The translations under genes and the position numbers were made by a program. Under the pieces are notes generated by a model. The model ran no database searches. It saw only the letters and a list, made by a program, of their open reading frames with translations, and had not been told where the DNA came from. Below, in pieces: positions 1 through 9,400 of a DNA stretch of 64,000 nt (position 1 is the first letter of the stretch; each line of letters opens with the position of its first letter). Origin of the DNA: Hyphomonas adhaerens MHS-3 (GTDB lineage: Bacteria > Pseudomonadota > Alphaproteobacteria > Caulobacterales > Hyphomonadaceae); contig NZ_ARYH01000001.1 of NCBI RefSeq assembly GCF_000685235.1, positions 1,488,001 through 1,552,000 on the forward strand. Direction: 5' to 3'.

Positions 1-1
1 G

Positions 2-676
2 GACCTGGCCCTGTCCTGGACGCGCCGGCGCGAGGCGCTGGTCGTGGACGAGAAGTCAGCCGGGCAGTTCGCCTCCAGCGCAGACCTCGATGTCGAAGCC
101 ATGTTGCGCCGGTCTCTGGCAGAGGAATTCGGGGAAGGGCGTATCATCGGGGAGGAAATGGGCGGCGATCTCGGCGAAGGCATTACCGGCTGGGCGCTCG
201 ACCCGATCGACGGCACGTCGAATTTCCTGCTCGGTCTGCCGCTTTGGGGCATTTCCGCCGGATATATCGAGAAGGGCGGTTCGGCGCTCGGGGCCATCGC
301 GCTGCCGGAACTGGGCTTGCTCCTGTCGGCCGCAAGCGGCACCGGGCTGCGCGTGAACCGGATCGCGCAGCCACGTGCCGCGTCGCGCGGGCCGGTAAAG
401 ATCATGGCGCTCGGAGAGAATGACTTCGAGCCGGGGCCGGAGACCGATGCGCGGGCGCAGACCTTCCGCGACCAGGGTTATGCCGTGGTGCGTTACCGCT
501 GCGCCGTATTCTCTCTGGCATCCGCCGCGCTGGGCAGGCTGGGCGGATATGTCGAGCGGGGCTGCGGCCTGTGGGACGTTGCGGCCGCCGATATCATCTG
601 CCGTGAGGCGGGCATGTCGGTCGAAGCTGGCAGGATTGCACCCGGCCGGTATGGCATCGATGCGCGCTGGGCCTGA
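2..676 (+). CDS. Inositol-monophosphatase-family phosphatase (5' end outside window)
   Basis: The frame is open to the left edge, so the first residues are missing; 224 residues remain of a family usually about 260 long. It carries the Mg2+-binding glutamate (GEEMGG), the signature DPIDGTSNF and the C-terminal WDVAAADI motif of the FIG/IMPase superfamily. Known members dephosphorylate inositol phosphates, histidinol phosphate, 3'-phosphoadenosine 5'-phosphate or fructose-1,6-bisphosphate, and the motifs do not separate these. The next gene, glutamate racemase, starts 58 bp downstream on the same strand, so co-transcription is possible. The family call is firm; the substrate is unknown. Confidence 0.88.
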   Translation, partial: DLALSWTRRREALVVDEKSAGQFASSADLDVEAMLRRSLAEEFGEGRIIGEEMGGDLGEGITGWALDPIDGTSNFLLGLPLWGISAGYIEKGGSALGAIALPELGLLLSAASGTGLRVNRIAQPRAASRGPVKIMALGENDFEPGPETDARAQTFRDQGYAVVRYRCAVFSLASAALGRLGGYVERGCGLWDVAAADIICREAGMSVEAGRIAPGRYGIDARWA

Positions 677-734
677 AAATCGCCCCGGATCCTGCCCCGT
701 TTTCGCCGCCCGCGAATGCGATTAGGTTTTCATC

Positions 735-1604
735 ATGTCTGAGATGCTGCCTGGAAATTTCGTTCCGTCGCCCGCCCGCGGGCGGGTGCTGGTGTTCGAT
801 TCCGGGGTAGGGGGCCTCACCGTGGCGGAGGAGATCCGCGCGCTCGGCCCGGCGCTTGGCGTGCACTATGCCGCCGATTCCGGCTTCTTTCCTTATGGCG
901 ACAAATCCGACGAGGCCCTGCGCGAGCGCCTGCCGAAAGTGGCAAAGGCGCTGTGCGACCGGGTTCGCCCTGACGTGTTCGTCATCGCCTGCAATACGGC
1001 CTCGACGCTGGCGCTGTCCGACGTGCGCGCGGTGCTGGATATTCCGGTCGTCGGCACGGTGCCTGCGATCAAGCCCGCCGCCCAGTTCACCCGCACCGGT
1101 ACGATCGGCCTGCTGGCGACCCCCGGCACGATCCGCCGGGCCTATACATCGGAACTGATCGAGACATTCGCCGGCCATCTGCATGTCATCATGCATGGCA
1201 GTATCGAGCTTGTCCGCCTGGCCGAGGCGCATGCCCGCGGTGAGGACATTCCCATCGACCGGTTTGCAGAGGCGCAGGCACCGCTGTTCGATGTGCCGGG
1301 CGGGGAGAAGATCGATACGGTCGTGCTCGCCTGCACGCACTTTCCGCTCGTGCGCGGCCAGCTGATCGCCAGCGCCCCCCAGTCTGTCAGCTATGTCGAT
1401 TCAGGCGCCGCCATCGCGCGCCAGACGATCCGTGTGCTGCCGGTTGAGACCGAGGCACGCGGCATTGGCGGGCACGCCTATCTGACCAGCGAACCAGAGG
1501 ACGAGGCGGATCTCGCCCTCGTCCTCAGGCGATACGGTTTTCCAGAGCTTCAGCGGGTCGCCATCGACCCGATGGACACGACTTCTGCACCGACAGACCC
1601 GTAA
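735..1604 (+). CDS. murI: Glutamate racemase MurI
   Basis: It makes D-glutamate from L-glutamate for peptidoglycan synthesis in the cytoplasm. All diagnostic blocks are present: VFDSGVGGLTV near residue 22, the first catalytic cysteine in ACNTAST (about 87) and the second in ACTHFPLV (about 200). Length, 289 aa, is slightly above the usual 265-285 because of a short N-terminal extension before the GRVLVFDSG strand. Its last 55 nt overlap the 3' end of the opposite-strand decarboxylase, so both genes code in that stretch. Confidence 0.96.
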   Translation: MSEMLPGNFVPSPARGRVLVFDSGVGGLTVAEEIRALGPALGVHYAADSGFFPYGDKSDEALRERLPKVAKALCDRVRPDVFVIACNTASTLALSDVRAVLDIPVVGTVPAIKPAAQFTRTGTIGLLATPGTIRRAYTSELIETFAGHLHVIMHGSIELVRLAEAHARGEDIPIDRFAEAQAPLFDVPGGEKIDTVVLACTHFPLVRGQLIASAPQSVSYVDSGAAIARQTIRVLPVETEARGIGGHAYLTSEPEDEADLALVLRRYGFPELQRVAIDPMDTTSAPTDP

Positions 1605-2743
1605 AGGCTCGGCCACGGCGCGTCCTGCACTTCCACCACTTCGGTTTCGCCGAAGCCGTTGAAGCGGCTGGACATGGCGCGGCCATAGGCCCCGAGGTTG
1701 CCGAACTCGATATAGTCGCCTTCGGACAGGCCGGCCGGCAGCATGATCTCGTCCGGGAACTTGTCGGTTGAATCGCAGGTTGGGCCGTAGACGCGATAGG
1801 CTTCCATGCCGTGCAGCTTGCGGCCGTCGCCGGCAATCGCGCGCTTTGGGAATTTCCATTGCTCGTGCACGGCATCGTAGAGGGCGCCATAGGAGCCGTC
1901 ATTGATGTACAGTGCACCGTTTTTCGACAGTTCGATGCGGCACAGCAGGCTTTCGGATTCGGCGACCAGCGCGCGGCCCGGCTCGCACCACAGGTCTGCG
2001 TTTTCGAGAACGTACATGTTCTCGAACGAGGCTTCGACCATTGCGGCATAGGATTCGAGCGCCGGCGGGGCGCCATCGGCGTATACGGACGGAAAGCCGC
2101 CGCCGACATCCACGATGTCGACCGTGACAGCGGCCGAGATGATGATGCGCGAAACGTCTGCCATGGCGGTGGCCCATGCCGTCGGCTTCAGGGCCTGGCT
2201 GCCGACATGGAACGACACGCCCAGCTCGTCCGCATAGCGGCGGGCTTCGCGCAGGATCTCTGCGGCGTCGTCTGCGCTCGCGCCGAACTTGCCGGCCAGC
2301 GGCAGGGCGGCGCCGTCGCAGGAGACCGCAACGCGCACGATGATGGTCAGGTCCTTGGCGTAGCCGGTTTCCTCAAGAATCTTGTTCAGCTCTTCCATCG
2401 TGTCGGTGACGAAGATGCGGACGCCGAATTCCTTGTAGGCGCGGGCAATCGCCCGGCGGTTCTTCACCGGGTGCAGGAACGCGATGCGGGCTTCCGGGAA
2501 CCGGGTACGGATCAGTTCGACTTCGGTGTCGGAGGCGCAGTCGAAGCTGTGCACGCCGCCAGCCCAGAGGGCGTCCAGCACGTGCACGCCGGGGTTTGCC
2601 TTCACGGCATAGAACGGCTCGGCAGAGAACGACTCACGGAACCATTTCGCCGACGCGGTGACGCGTTCCGGACGAAAGCACCAGACAGGGACGTCCGGCT
2701 GGATCTCGCGAACAATATGTGTCGGGGTAGCATAGGAGTGCAT
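1550..2743 (-). CDS. Ornithine/lysine decarboxylase, fold-type III PLP enzyme
   Basis: Alanine-racemase-fold decarboxylase of the eukaryote-like ODC family, 397 aa, giving putrescine (or cadaverine) for polyamine synthesis. The PLP lysine lies in FYAVKANP, phosphate contacts in HVGSQ and GGGFP, EPGRALVAE follows, and the active-site Cys-Asp pair is in GPTCDSTD near the C-terminus. The ATG at 2743 is preceded by a clear GGAGG about 9 nt upstream; the frame stays open for another 43 codons, but that part shows no domain and lies in the leader. Substrate preference between ornithine and lysine cannot be read from the motifs. Its stop lies inside murI. Confidence 0.93.
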   Translation of the reverse strand: MHSYATPTHIVREIQPDVPVWCFRPERVTASAKWFRESFSAEPFYAVKANPGVHVLDALWAGGVHSFDCASDTEVELIRTRFPEARIAFLHPVKNRRAIARAYKEFGVRIFVTDTMEELNKILEETGYAKDLTIIVRVAVSCDGAALPLAGKFGASADDAAEILREARRYADELGVSFHVGSQALKPTAWATAMADVSRIIISAAVTVDIVDVGGGFPSVYADGAPPALESYAAMVEASFENMYVLENADLWCEPGRALVAESESLLCRIELSKNGALYINDGSYGALYDAVHEQWKFPKRAIAGDGRKLHGMEAYRVYGPTCDSTDKFPDEIMLPAGLSEGDYIEFGNLGAYGRAMSSRFNGFGETEVVEVQDAPWPSLYGSVGAEVVSIGSMATR

Positions 2744-2872
2744 GACACCTAACCTCCAAAGGGCTTTTAACCAGCTTTGGGCGTTAGTACGGGGGCCCCC
2801 ACCGAGTGGGTTAGCGCAGAGTGTCCGCCACATCTCTATATTTCGAGGGGGCATGTAGGGGACTCTGTTCAC
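2744..2872 (-). promoter_or_regulatory. Structured 5' leader of the ornithine decarboxylase gene
   Basis: Reading toward the decarboxylase start, the leader holds a CCCAC/GTGGG hairpin (2798-2810, 3-nt loop) next to a GGGGGCCCCC palindrome (2791-2800). A second pairing, CCAAAG with CTTTGG (2756-2761 with 2775-2780, 13-nt loop), uses the two Gs that begin the GGAGG ribosome binding site. Pairing there would hide the site. Alphaproteobacterial ODC genes are known to carry a 'speF' leader RNA; whether this leader belongs to that family is inference. The rest of the 277-bp gap to the next gene shows only an AT-richer stretch at 2880-2920. Confidence 0.45.
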
Positions 2873-3020
2873 GCACGCAAGGGGATTTTTTTGCGCGAAC
2901 TGAATTTTTTCACGAAACCTTCTTCGACGCGGCCTGTAGCAGTTATTGAAGAAGCCCTACGATGTTTGGCGTCGCCCCGGATTCCGGATAGATGCAGGCG
3001 CAACTGGGAAAGCATTCGGC

Positions 3021-4139
3021 ATGACACGCGCACTTCCTCCGGCCTTTGCGCCTATCCTTGCTGCGGCGGCCTTGCTGCTGTCGGCGGCGTGCGGGCGCAC
3101 GGATCTGTCCGAACTGGAAGTGGGCGACCGGATCGTGACGCCCGCTATCACCGGCATTGATGTGGAGAAGATCAAGATCGTCGGCTCCTCCACGGTCTCG
3201 CCCTTTGCCACGGCGGTTGCCGAACAGTTCGGTGCGGTCACCGAATGGCCGACGCCCGTGGTCGAAACGACCGGCACGGGGGGTGGGTTCAAGGCATTCT
3301 GCTTGGGGACAGGACCGTCGCGGCCGTCGATCTCGGATGCCTCGCGTCCGATCAAGAGCGGAGAGCTGGCGCTGTGCGCCGCGAACGGCGTCAACGATCC
3401 TGCCGAAATCCGTGTCGGGTATGATGGCATCGTCATCGCCAATTCCAAGGCGGGGCCGGATTTCGATATTACCAAGGCGGAGCTTTATCGCGCTCTCGCC
3501 ATGGACCTGCCGGACGGGCAGGGCGGGTTCGTGCCCAATCCCTACAAATCCTGGAACGAGGTGAGCCCCTCCCTCCCGGATGAGCCGATCCTCGTCTTCG
3601 GGCCGCCGCCGACTTCCGGCACGCGCGATGCCTTTGTCGAGCTGGGCATGGAGCATGGCGCGCTGGAGGACCCGCAGATGGCGGCCTTGCGCGATGCGGA
3701 CGAAACCACCTTCCTGCAACGGGCCCGGACGATCCGCACCGATGGGGCCTGGATCGATTTCGGCGAGAACGACGCGGCAGTGGTCCAGGCGCTGACAAAG
3801 ACACCCACCGCGATCGGCATTCTCGGCTTTTCCTTCCTGGAACAGAATTCAGACCGCGTGAAAGCCGGTCTGCTGTCGGGGGTTCCACCGGATTTCGTGC
3901 ACATCAAGGATGGCGACTATGGCCTTTCCCGCATGCTGTTCATTTATGTGAAGCGGGAGAATCTGGGCTTCGTGCCCGGTATTGCCGAATTTGTGCAGGA
4001 ATTCGTGTCGGATGGCGCGATGGGCCCCGATGGTTACCTGCTGGACAAGGGCCTGATCCCTCTGACCGATGAAGATCGCGCGGCAGAGCAGGTGCGGGCG
4101 GCGCAGCTGAAAGTGGCGCCGGAAGACGGCGCGGACTGA
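3021..4139 (+). CDS. PstS-like phosphate-binding lipoprotein
   Basis: Periplasmic substrate-binding protein of the PstS class, 372 aa from the ATG chosen here; an upstream in-frame start would put about 25 residues before the signal peptide. The N-terminus has a hydrophobic signal ending in LLLSAAC, a slightly atypical lipobox. Phosphate-site blocks are VGSSTVSPFA, ETTGTGGG, SDASRPI, VGYDGIV and PTSGTRDAF. No permease (PstCA), ATPase or PhoU gene is adjacent, so it either serves a transporter encoded elsewhere or acts as a stand-alone high-affinity binder. Its TGA is followed directly by the opposite gene's stop (TGATCA, zero gap). Confidence 0.9.
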   Translation: MTRALPPAFAPILAAAALLLSAACGRTDLSELEVGDRIVTPAITGIDVEKIKIVGSSTVSPFATAVAEQFGAVTEWPTPVVETTGTGGGFKAFCLGTGPSRPSISDASRPIKSGELALCAANGVNDPAEIRVGYDGIVIANSKAGPDFDITKAELYRALAMDLPDGQGGFVPNPYKSWNEVSPSLPDEPILVFGPPPTSGTRDAFVELGMEHGALEDPQMAALRDADETTFLQRARTIRTDGAWIDFGENDAAVVQALTKTPTAIGILGFSFLEQNSDRVKAGLLSGVPPDFVHIKDGDYGLSRMLFIYVKRENLGFVPGIAEFVQEFVSDGAMGPDGYLLDKGLIPLTDEDRAAEQVRAAQLKVAPEDGAD

Positions 4140-5318
4140 TCAGGACTTTTCGTCAGGTCCATCCGGCGTGTCCGGGCCTTTCCTGGGCTTCGGGCTGAGG
4201 TCCAGCAGCGGCGGGATCACAAGTTCCAGCGGTTTCTTGCGCCGCCGCAGGCGGATCTTCTGCCAGAAACGTTTCCGGGCCGGAGCCGGAAGGGGCTGGA
4301 GGTTCTCGATGAACGCCTCGGCGCAGGCCCGCCAGCTGTAGCCTTCGGCATATTTCCGGCAGGTGTCCCGGTCGAGCTCGAGGCAGGCGACCGCGCCGGC
4401 CGCGAGGTCCCCGCCGACCGGTGTGACCGTCCCGGCATTCGAGCCCGGGATGACATCACGCGGGCCGGTGGCATCGAAGGCGGCAACCGGTGTGCCGGAG
4501 GACATGGCTTCCAGAACGACCAGGCCGAACGTGTCAGTCAGGCTGGGGAAGACGAAAACGTCGGCGCTGGCATAGACGGTTGCGAGATCTTCATTGAACC
4601 GCGCGCCAAGGAATTTCACGTCCGGATAGCGCTTCTGGAGTTCCTCGCGCTGGGGCCCGTCGCCGACGATCACCTTTGTGCCCGGCAGGTCCAGTTCGGC
4701 AAAGGCTTCGATATTCTTTTCCACAGCCACGCGGCCGACATTCAGGAAGATCGGGCGCTGCAGGCCCTCGAACGGGTCGCCCGGCTGGCCTTCCTCTATC
4801 CGGCGGGACGGGTGGAAGAGGTCTGTATCCACGCCCCGGCCCCAGGCGACGAGGTTGATGAATTTCTTGGCCCGGAGTTCCTCCACCATGGAGGGCGTCG
4901 GCACCATCACCTTGCCAGAATATTTGTGGAACCAGCGTACGAAATTGTAGCCCCAGGACAGCGGGATCGGCAGGCGGGCGCTGACATATTCCGGGAAGCG
5001 CGTGTGATAGGCGGTCGAGAAGGGGTGTTTGATCTTCAGGCACATGGCTCGGCCCGCCATGCCGAGCGTCCCTTCGGTCGCGATGTGGACCGCGTCCGGC
5101 TCGAATTCGTTGAACCGCTCTTCGATTTCGCCGCGCGCGAACAGGGCGAGCTTGATTTCCGGATAGGTCGGAAGAGGGGTGGTCAGGAATCCCTGTCCGG
5201 GGTGCACAATTTCCCATTCATGGCCCATCGCCTCGGATTCGGCGATGACGCGCTTCATGGTGCGCACGACGCCGTTGACCTGAGGGTCCCAGGCGTCTGT
5301 CACGAGCATGATCCGCAT
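4140..5318 (-). CDS. GT4-family glycosyltransferase (MgtA/SqdX-like)
   Basis: GT-B glycosyltransferase, 392 aa. The N-terminus MRIMLVTDAWDPQVNGVV is typical of the mannosyl- or sulfoquinovosyl-transferase branch. The C-terminal nucleotide-sugar domain has GRVAVEKN, VGDGPQRE and the EX7E region in DTFGLVVLEAMSSGTP. The start at 5318 follows GGGAG at good spacing; 40 further open codons upstream look non-coding. After the fold the protein ends in an unusual strongly basic, then Pro/Asp-rich tail of about 45 residues, which may touch the membrane surface. A glycolipid role is inferred from the family only. Confidence 0.87.
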   Translation of the reverse strand: MRIMLVTDAWDPQVNGVVRTMKRVIAESEAMGHEWEIVHPGQGFLTTPLPTYPEIKLALFARGEIEERFNEFEPDAVHIATEGTLGMAGRAMCLKIKHPFSTAYHTRFPEYVSARLPIPLSWGYNFVRWFHKYSGKVMVPTPSMVEELRAKKFINLVAWGRGVDTDLFHPSRRIEEGQPGDPFEGLQRPIFLNVGRVAVEKNIEAFAELDLPGTKVIVGDGPQREELQKRYPDVKFLGARFNEDLATVYASADVFVFPSLTDTFGLVVLEAMSSGTPVAAFDATGPRDVIPGSNAGTVTPVGGDLAAGAVACLELDRDTCRKYAEGYSWRACAEAFIENLQPLPAPARKRFWQKIRLRRRKKPLELVIPPLLDLSPKPRKGPDTPDGPDEKS

Positions 5319-5533
5319 GTGGACTCCCATCGATGCCACGCAGCCGCGCGCAACATGGCGGGCTTGGGCGGTATGGTAAAGGCCTGAATCTCCTTCGCCT
5401 TCCGGTGCCTCTTGTGGCGATATCTGTACAGGCCGCAACCCCGCAGCGCAGGCCGTCAGCGCGGACAGCCTGCCCGGATTTGCCGTGACGGCGGATAAAA
5501 TATTCTACATCAGCGAATTTTTAAGTAATATCC

Positions 5534-6355
5534 GTGCATTCTCGCATGATGAGCCGGGTGCACCCTCAGTTGAGAATTGACTGGTCGGCCAGGGGCCGCG
5601 CCCGTGTCTGGGCCTTCACGGCCATCGGCACGGCCGTCTGCATCGCATTTGCCTTCGCGTTCGACAGCTACAATTTTTCCAGTGGCGGCTGGAATTGGGG
5701 CAAGGACCCGTTCAATAATCTGGTCATCCCGCTCCTCCTGGCGCCGCCATTTTTCTACATACTACTCAGCAAGATGCAGCAGCTGGCCGTGGCACACACG
5801 GAGCTGATGACGGTCGCATCGACCGACAGCCTGACAACCCTTCTGAACCGCCGGGCCTTCACCGAGATGGTCGATGGCTACATGAAGCGGGTCGAGGAAG
5901 CCGAAAAGTCCGAAAGCAGGAACCAGGGCGGTGCCCTGCTGGTGATCGACGTTGACCACTTCAAGCGCGTGAACGACAGGTTCGGGCACGTCACGGGCGA
6001 CGAGGCGCTGAAGCTCATTGCCGGGACGATCCGGTCCGCCGTCCGCGAGACAGACCTTGTCGGCCGTCTGGGCGGCGAGGAATTCTGTGTCTTCATTCCG
6101 GGTCAGTCCCCGGAGCTTGCCTCTGCAACAGCAGAACGGATCCGCAGGGCTGTTGCCGCGGCGGACTTCAGCCCCGGCGGCGCGCGGCACGAATTGTCCG
6201 TCAGTGTCGGCGGCGTTGCCTATGACAGCCAGGTGCCCTTCAGCGACCTCTACCGGAAGGCTGACGAAAGGCTCTATGCCGCCAAGCACAATGGCCGCAA
6301 CAGGGTCGAATTCGTGCGCCACGAACAGGCTGGCTGCCAGCCAATGATGCACTAG
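5534..6355 (+). CDS. Membrane-anchored diguanylate cyclase (GGDEF)
   Basis: Makes the second messenger c-di-GMP from two GTP. Two hydrophobic segments (about residues 25-45 and 62-78) precede a GGDEF domain of about 165 residues starting at STDSLTTLLNRR. The signature loop is GGEEF, an active variant, and RETD five residues before it is an intact inhibitory I-site, so product feedback is expected. There is no sensory domain beyond the short periplasmic loop. The start is uncertain: GTG at 5534, or ATG at 5546 or 5549, none with a good ribosome binding site. The 215-bp divergent gap upstream is AT-rich near 5495-5530 and probably holds the promoter. Confidence 0.93.
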   Translation: MHSRMMSRVHPQLRIDWSARGRARVWAFTAIGTAVCIAFAFAFDSYNFSSGGWNWGKDPFNNLVIPLLLAPPFFYILLSKMQQLAVAHTELMTVASTDSLTTLLNRRAFTEMVDGYMKRVEEAEKSESRNQGGALLVIDVDHFKRVNDRFGHVTGDEALKLIAGTIRSAVRETDLVGRLGGEEFCVFIPGQSPELASATAERIRRAVAAADFSPGGARHELSVSVGGVAYDSQVPFSDLYRKADERLYAAKHNGRNRVEFVRHEQAGCQPMMH

Positions 6356-6478
6356 GCCGTCATTACCGGTTTTCCGTAAAATCCAGCGTAAGTCCTCAGT
6401 GCCCGCCATTGACGCGCACGGGGCTGGCACGCCACATGGAAGGTCACCCTTATCATTTGGCAACAAACGGAACCCCAT

Positions 6479-9400
6479 ATGGCCGATACACTCGTCACAA
6501 CCCAGTATGTCTGGGATGCGCTCGATTCAAACAAGTTCGTCGATGAAGAAGCCCTGCTGGAAGAGCTTCTGAAAGAGACGCCGGTCAGTGACGATCTTCG
6601 CCAGTCGGCGATGCGGCGTGCGCTGGACCTTGTTGAAACGGCGCGGGCGACGGGACGGCGCAAGGGGATGATGGAAAGCTTCCTTGAGGAGTTTGGCCTG
6701 TCCAACGCCGAGGGGCTCGCCCTCATGTGCCTTGCCGAAGCACTGCTGCGTGTGCCGGATGCTGAAACACGCGACGACCTGATCGCCGAGAAGATCCGTT
6801 CCGGCAATTGGGGCGCCCATCAGGGCCAGTCGGAATCCTGGCTGGTCAATGCCTCCACTTGGGGATTGATGTTGACGGGCCGCGTGATCGGCGTGCCGGC
6901 GGCGGCCAAGAAGGGACCGGGGCAATTCGTTTCCGGCCTTGTGCGGGAAAGCGGCGAGCCGGTGATCCGCGCGGCCATGATGCAGGCGATGCGGATCATG
7001 GGCGAGCAATTCGTCCTTGGCCGGAGTGTGAAGGACGCGCTGAAGCGCGGCGGCCGCATGGTGCGCCAGGGCGATGCCGCACATTTCAGCTTCGACATGC
7101 TGGGGGAGGGCGCCCGCACCACCGCCGACGCCGAACGATACCTCAAGGCCTATCAGAGCGCGATCGAACAGGTCGCCGCCAGCAAGGACAAATCGGCCCC
7201 GCCGGAAGCGTCCAATGGCGTGTCGGTGAAACTGTCTGCGCTTCACCCGCGGTTCGAGGCGGTGAATGAAGACCGCGTTCTGGCCGAGATCTATCCCGGC
7301 CTGCTCGGCCTCTGCCAGCAGGCGGCCAAGGCGAATATCGGTCTTTGTCTCGATGCGGAGGAAGCGGACCGGCTGGTGCTGTCCCTGAAGCTGTTCGAAA
7401 GCCTGGCGCGTGAACCGTCGCTGAAAGACTGGACCGGGCTCGGCATTGCCGTTCAGGCCTACCAGAAACGCGCCCGCGGCGTGATCGAGAAACTGAAGCA
7501 GCTGGCAGGCGATACGCGCCAGCGCTTCATGGTGCGCCTTGTGAAGGGCGCCTACTGGGACAGCGAGATCAAGCACGCCCAGGTCGAGGGCTTCCCGAAC
7601 TTCCCGGTCTTCACCACCAAACAGGGTACGGACTTTCACTATCTCGCCTGCGCGAAGCAATTGCTGGAGGCGAGCCCGGTGCTCTATCCGCAATTTGCGA
7701 CCCACAATGCCCACACGCTGGCCACGGTGGACCTGATGGCGGACTCCATGGGCGTGACGAAGTTTGAATTCCAGCGCCTGCACGGCATGGGTGAGGCGCT
7801 GTATGGCGCGGCGAAGGCTGGCAAGCGGGTGCGGGTCTATGCACCGGTCGGGGCGCACAAGGACCTGCTGCCCTATCTTGTCCGCCGCCTGCTGGAGAAT
7901 GGCGCCAATACCAGTTTCGTGCACTCCTTCCTCGATCCGGACGTACCGGCCGAACAGGTCGTCGCTGATCCGATCACCAAGGTGGAAGCCGGGCCGCGCC
8001 GCCATCCGCGCATTCCAACACCGCCACGCCTTTACGGGCCGGAGCGCCGCAACTCGTCCGGCATGGACCTGTCGCAACAGAATGTCCGCGACGATATCGC
8101 TGCAGCGATCCGTGTCTTCCGCGACAGCCCGGCCATTGCGGCAGGCGCCATCGTGTCCGGCAAGCCGGAGACGGGCGGGGGAGAGCTTTGCCGCGTGCCC
8201 TTCCATACGGAGACGGTTCTGGGTGCCTGCAAGGAAGCAAGCGAAGCGGCGATGGACCGCGCCCTTGATGCCGCCGTCAAATTCCAGCCGGACTGGGACA
8301 AGCTGGGCGGGCCGCAGCGCGCGAGCCATCTGCGCGCCATGGCCGAAGCGCTGGAAGACAACATGTCCCGCCTCATCGCCCTGATGGCGCGGGAGACCGG
8401 CAAGACGCTGAATGACGGCATCGCCGAAGTGCGCGAAGCGGTCGACTTCCTGCGCTACTACGCGATGGGGGCGGAGAAGGATTTCGCAGCCCCCATGCGC
8501 CTGCCGGGACCGACGGGGGAGACCAATCACCTGTCCCTGCACGGCCGGGGCGTGTTCTGCTGTATCAGTCCGTGGAATTTCCCGCTGGCCATCTTCACCG
8601 GCCAGCTCGCGGCGGCGCTGGCGGCCGGCAACACGGTTGTTGCCAAGCCGGCCGAGCAATCGCCGCTGATCGCGTTCGAGGCGGTGAAACTGTTCCACAA
8701 GGCCGGCCTGCCGGTCGACGCGCTGCACCTGCTGCCCGGCAAGGGCGAGACGGTGGGCGCGAAGCTGACATCCGATCCCCGGATATCCGGTGTCTGCTTT
8801 ACCGGCGGCACGAATACCGCCCGCATGATCAACCGCACGCTGGCGGAACGCGACGGCCCGATCATTCCGCTGATCGCGGAGACCGGCGGCCTGAACGGTC
8901 TGTTTGTCGACACGACCGCCCTGCGCGAGCAGGTGCTGGACGACATGATCCTTTCCGCCTTCGGATCGGCTGGCCAGCGCTGTTCGGCGCTGCGCGTCGC
9001 CTTCCTGCCGAAGGCCACCGCCGACCATCTGATCGAAGGCCTGAAAGGCGCGATGGATCAGCTGAAGCTGGGCGACCCGGCCTTGCCCGAAACGGATATC
9101 GGCCCGGTCATCGACGAAGAGGCCCGCAGCATGCTGCAGGAACACCTCAAGGACATGAAATCGCGCGCGAAAGTGCTGCACCAGGTCGACGCCGGGATCA
9201 TCGGACAGGAGGGGTATGGCTTCGGCCCGGCCCTGGTCGAGATTTCCTCGCTCGATCAGATTACGGAAGAGAAGTTCGGCCCGATCCTCCATGTGATCCG
9301 CTACGATCCGGACGACATTGACGAAGTCGGCGGCAAACTCCACGCCAAGGGCTATGGCCTGACGCTGGGCGTGCATTCGCGCCTCGACAGCTTCTACAAG

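Noticed and set aside
2791-2800. GGGGGCCCCC as a terminator or stand-alone hairpin
   Set aside because: It has no loop of its own and no T-run; it is better read as part of the decarboxylase leader.
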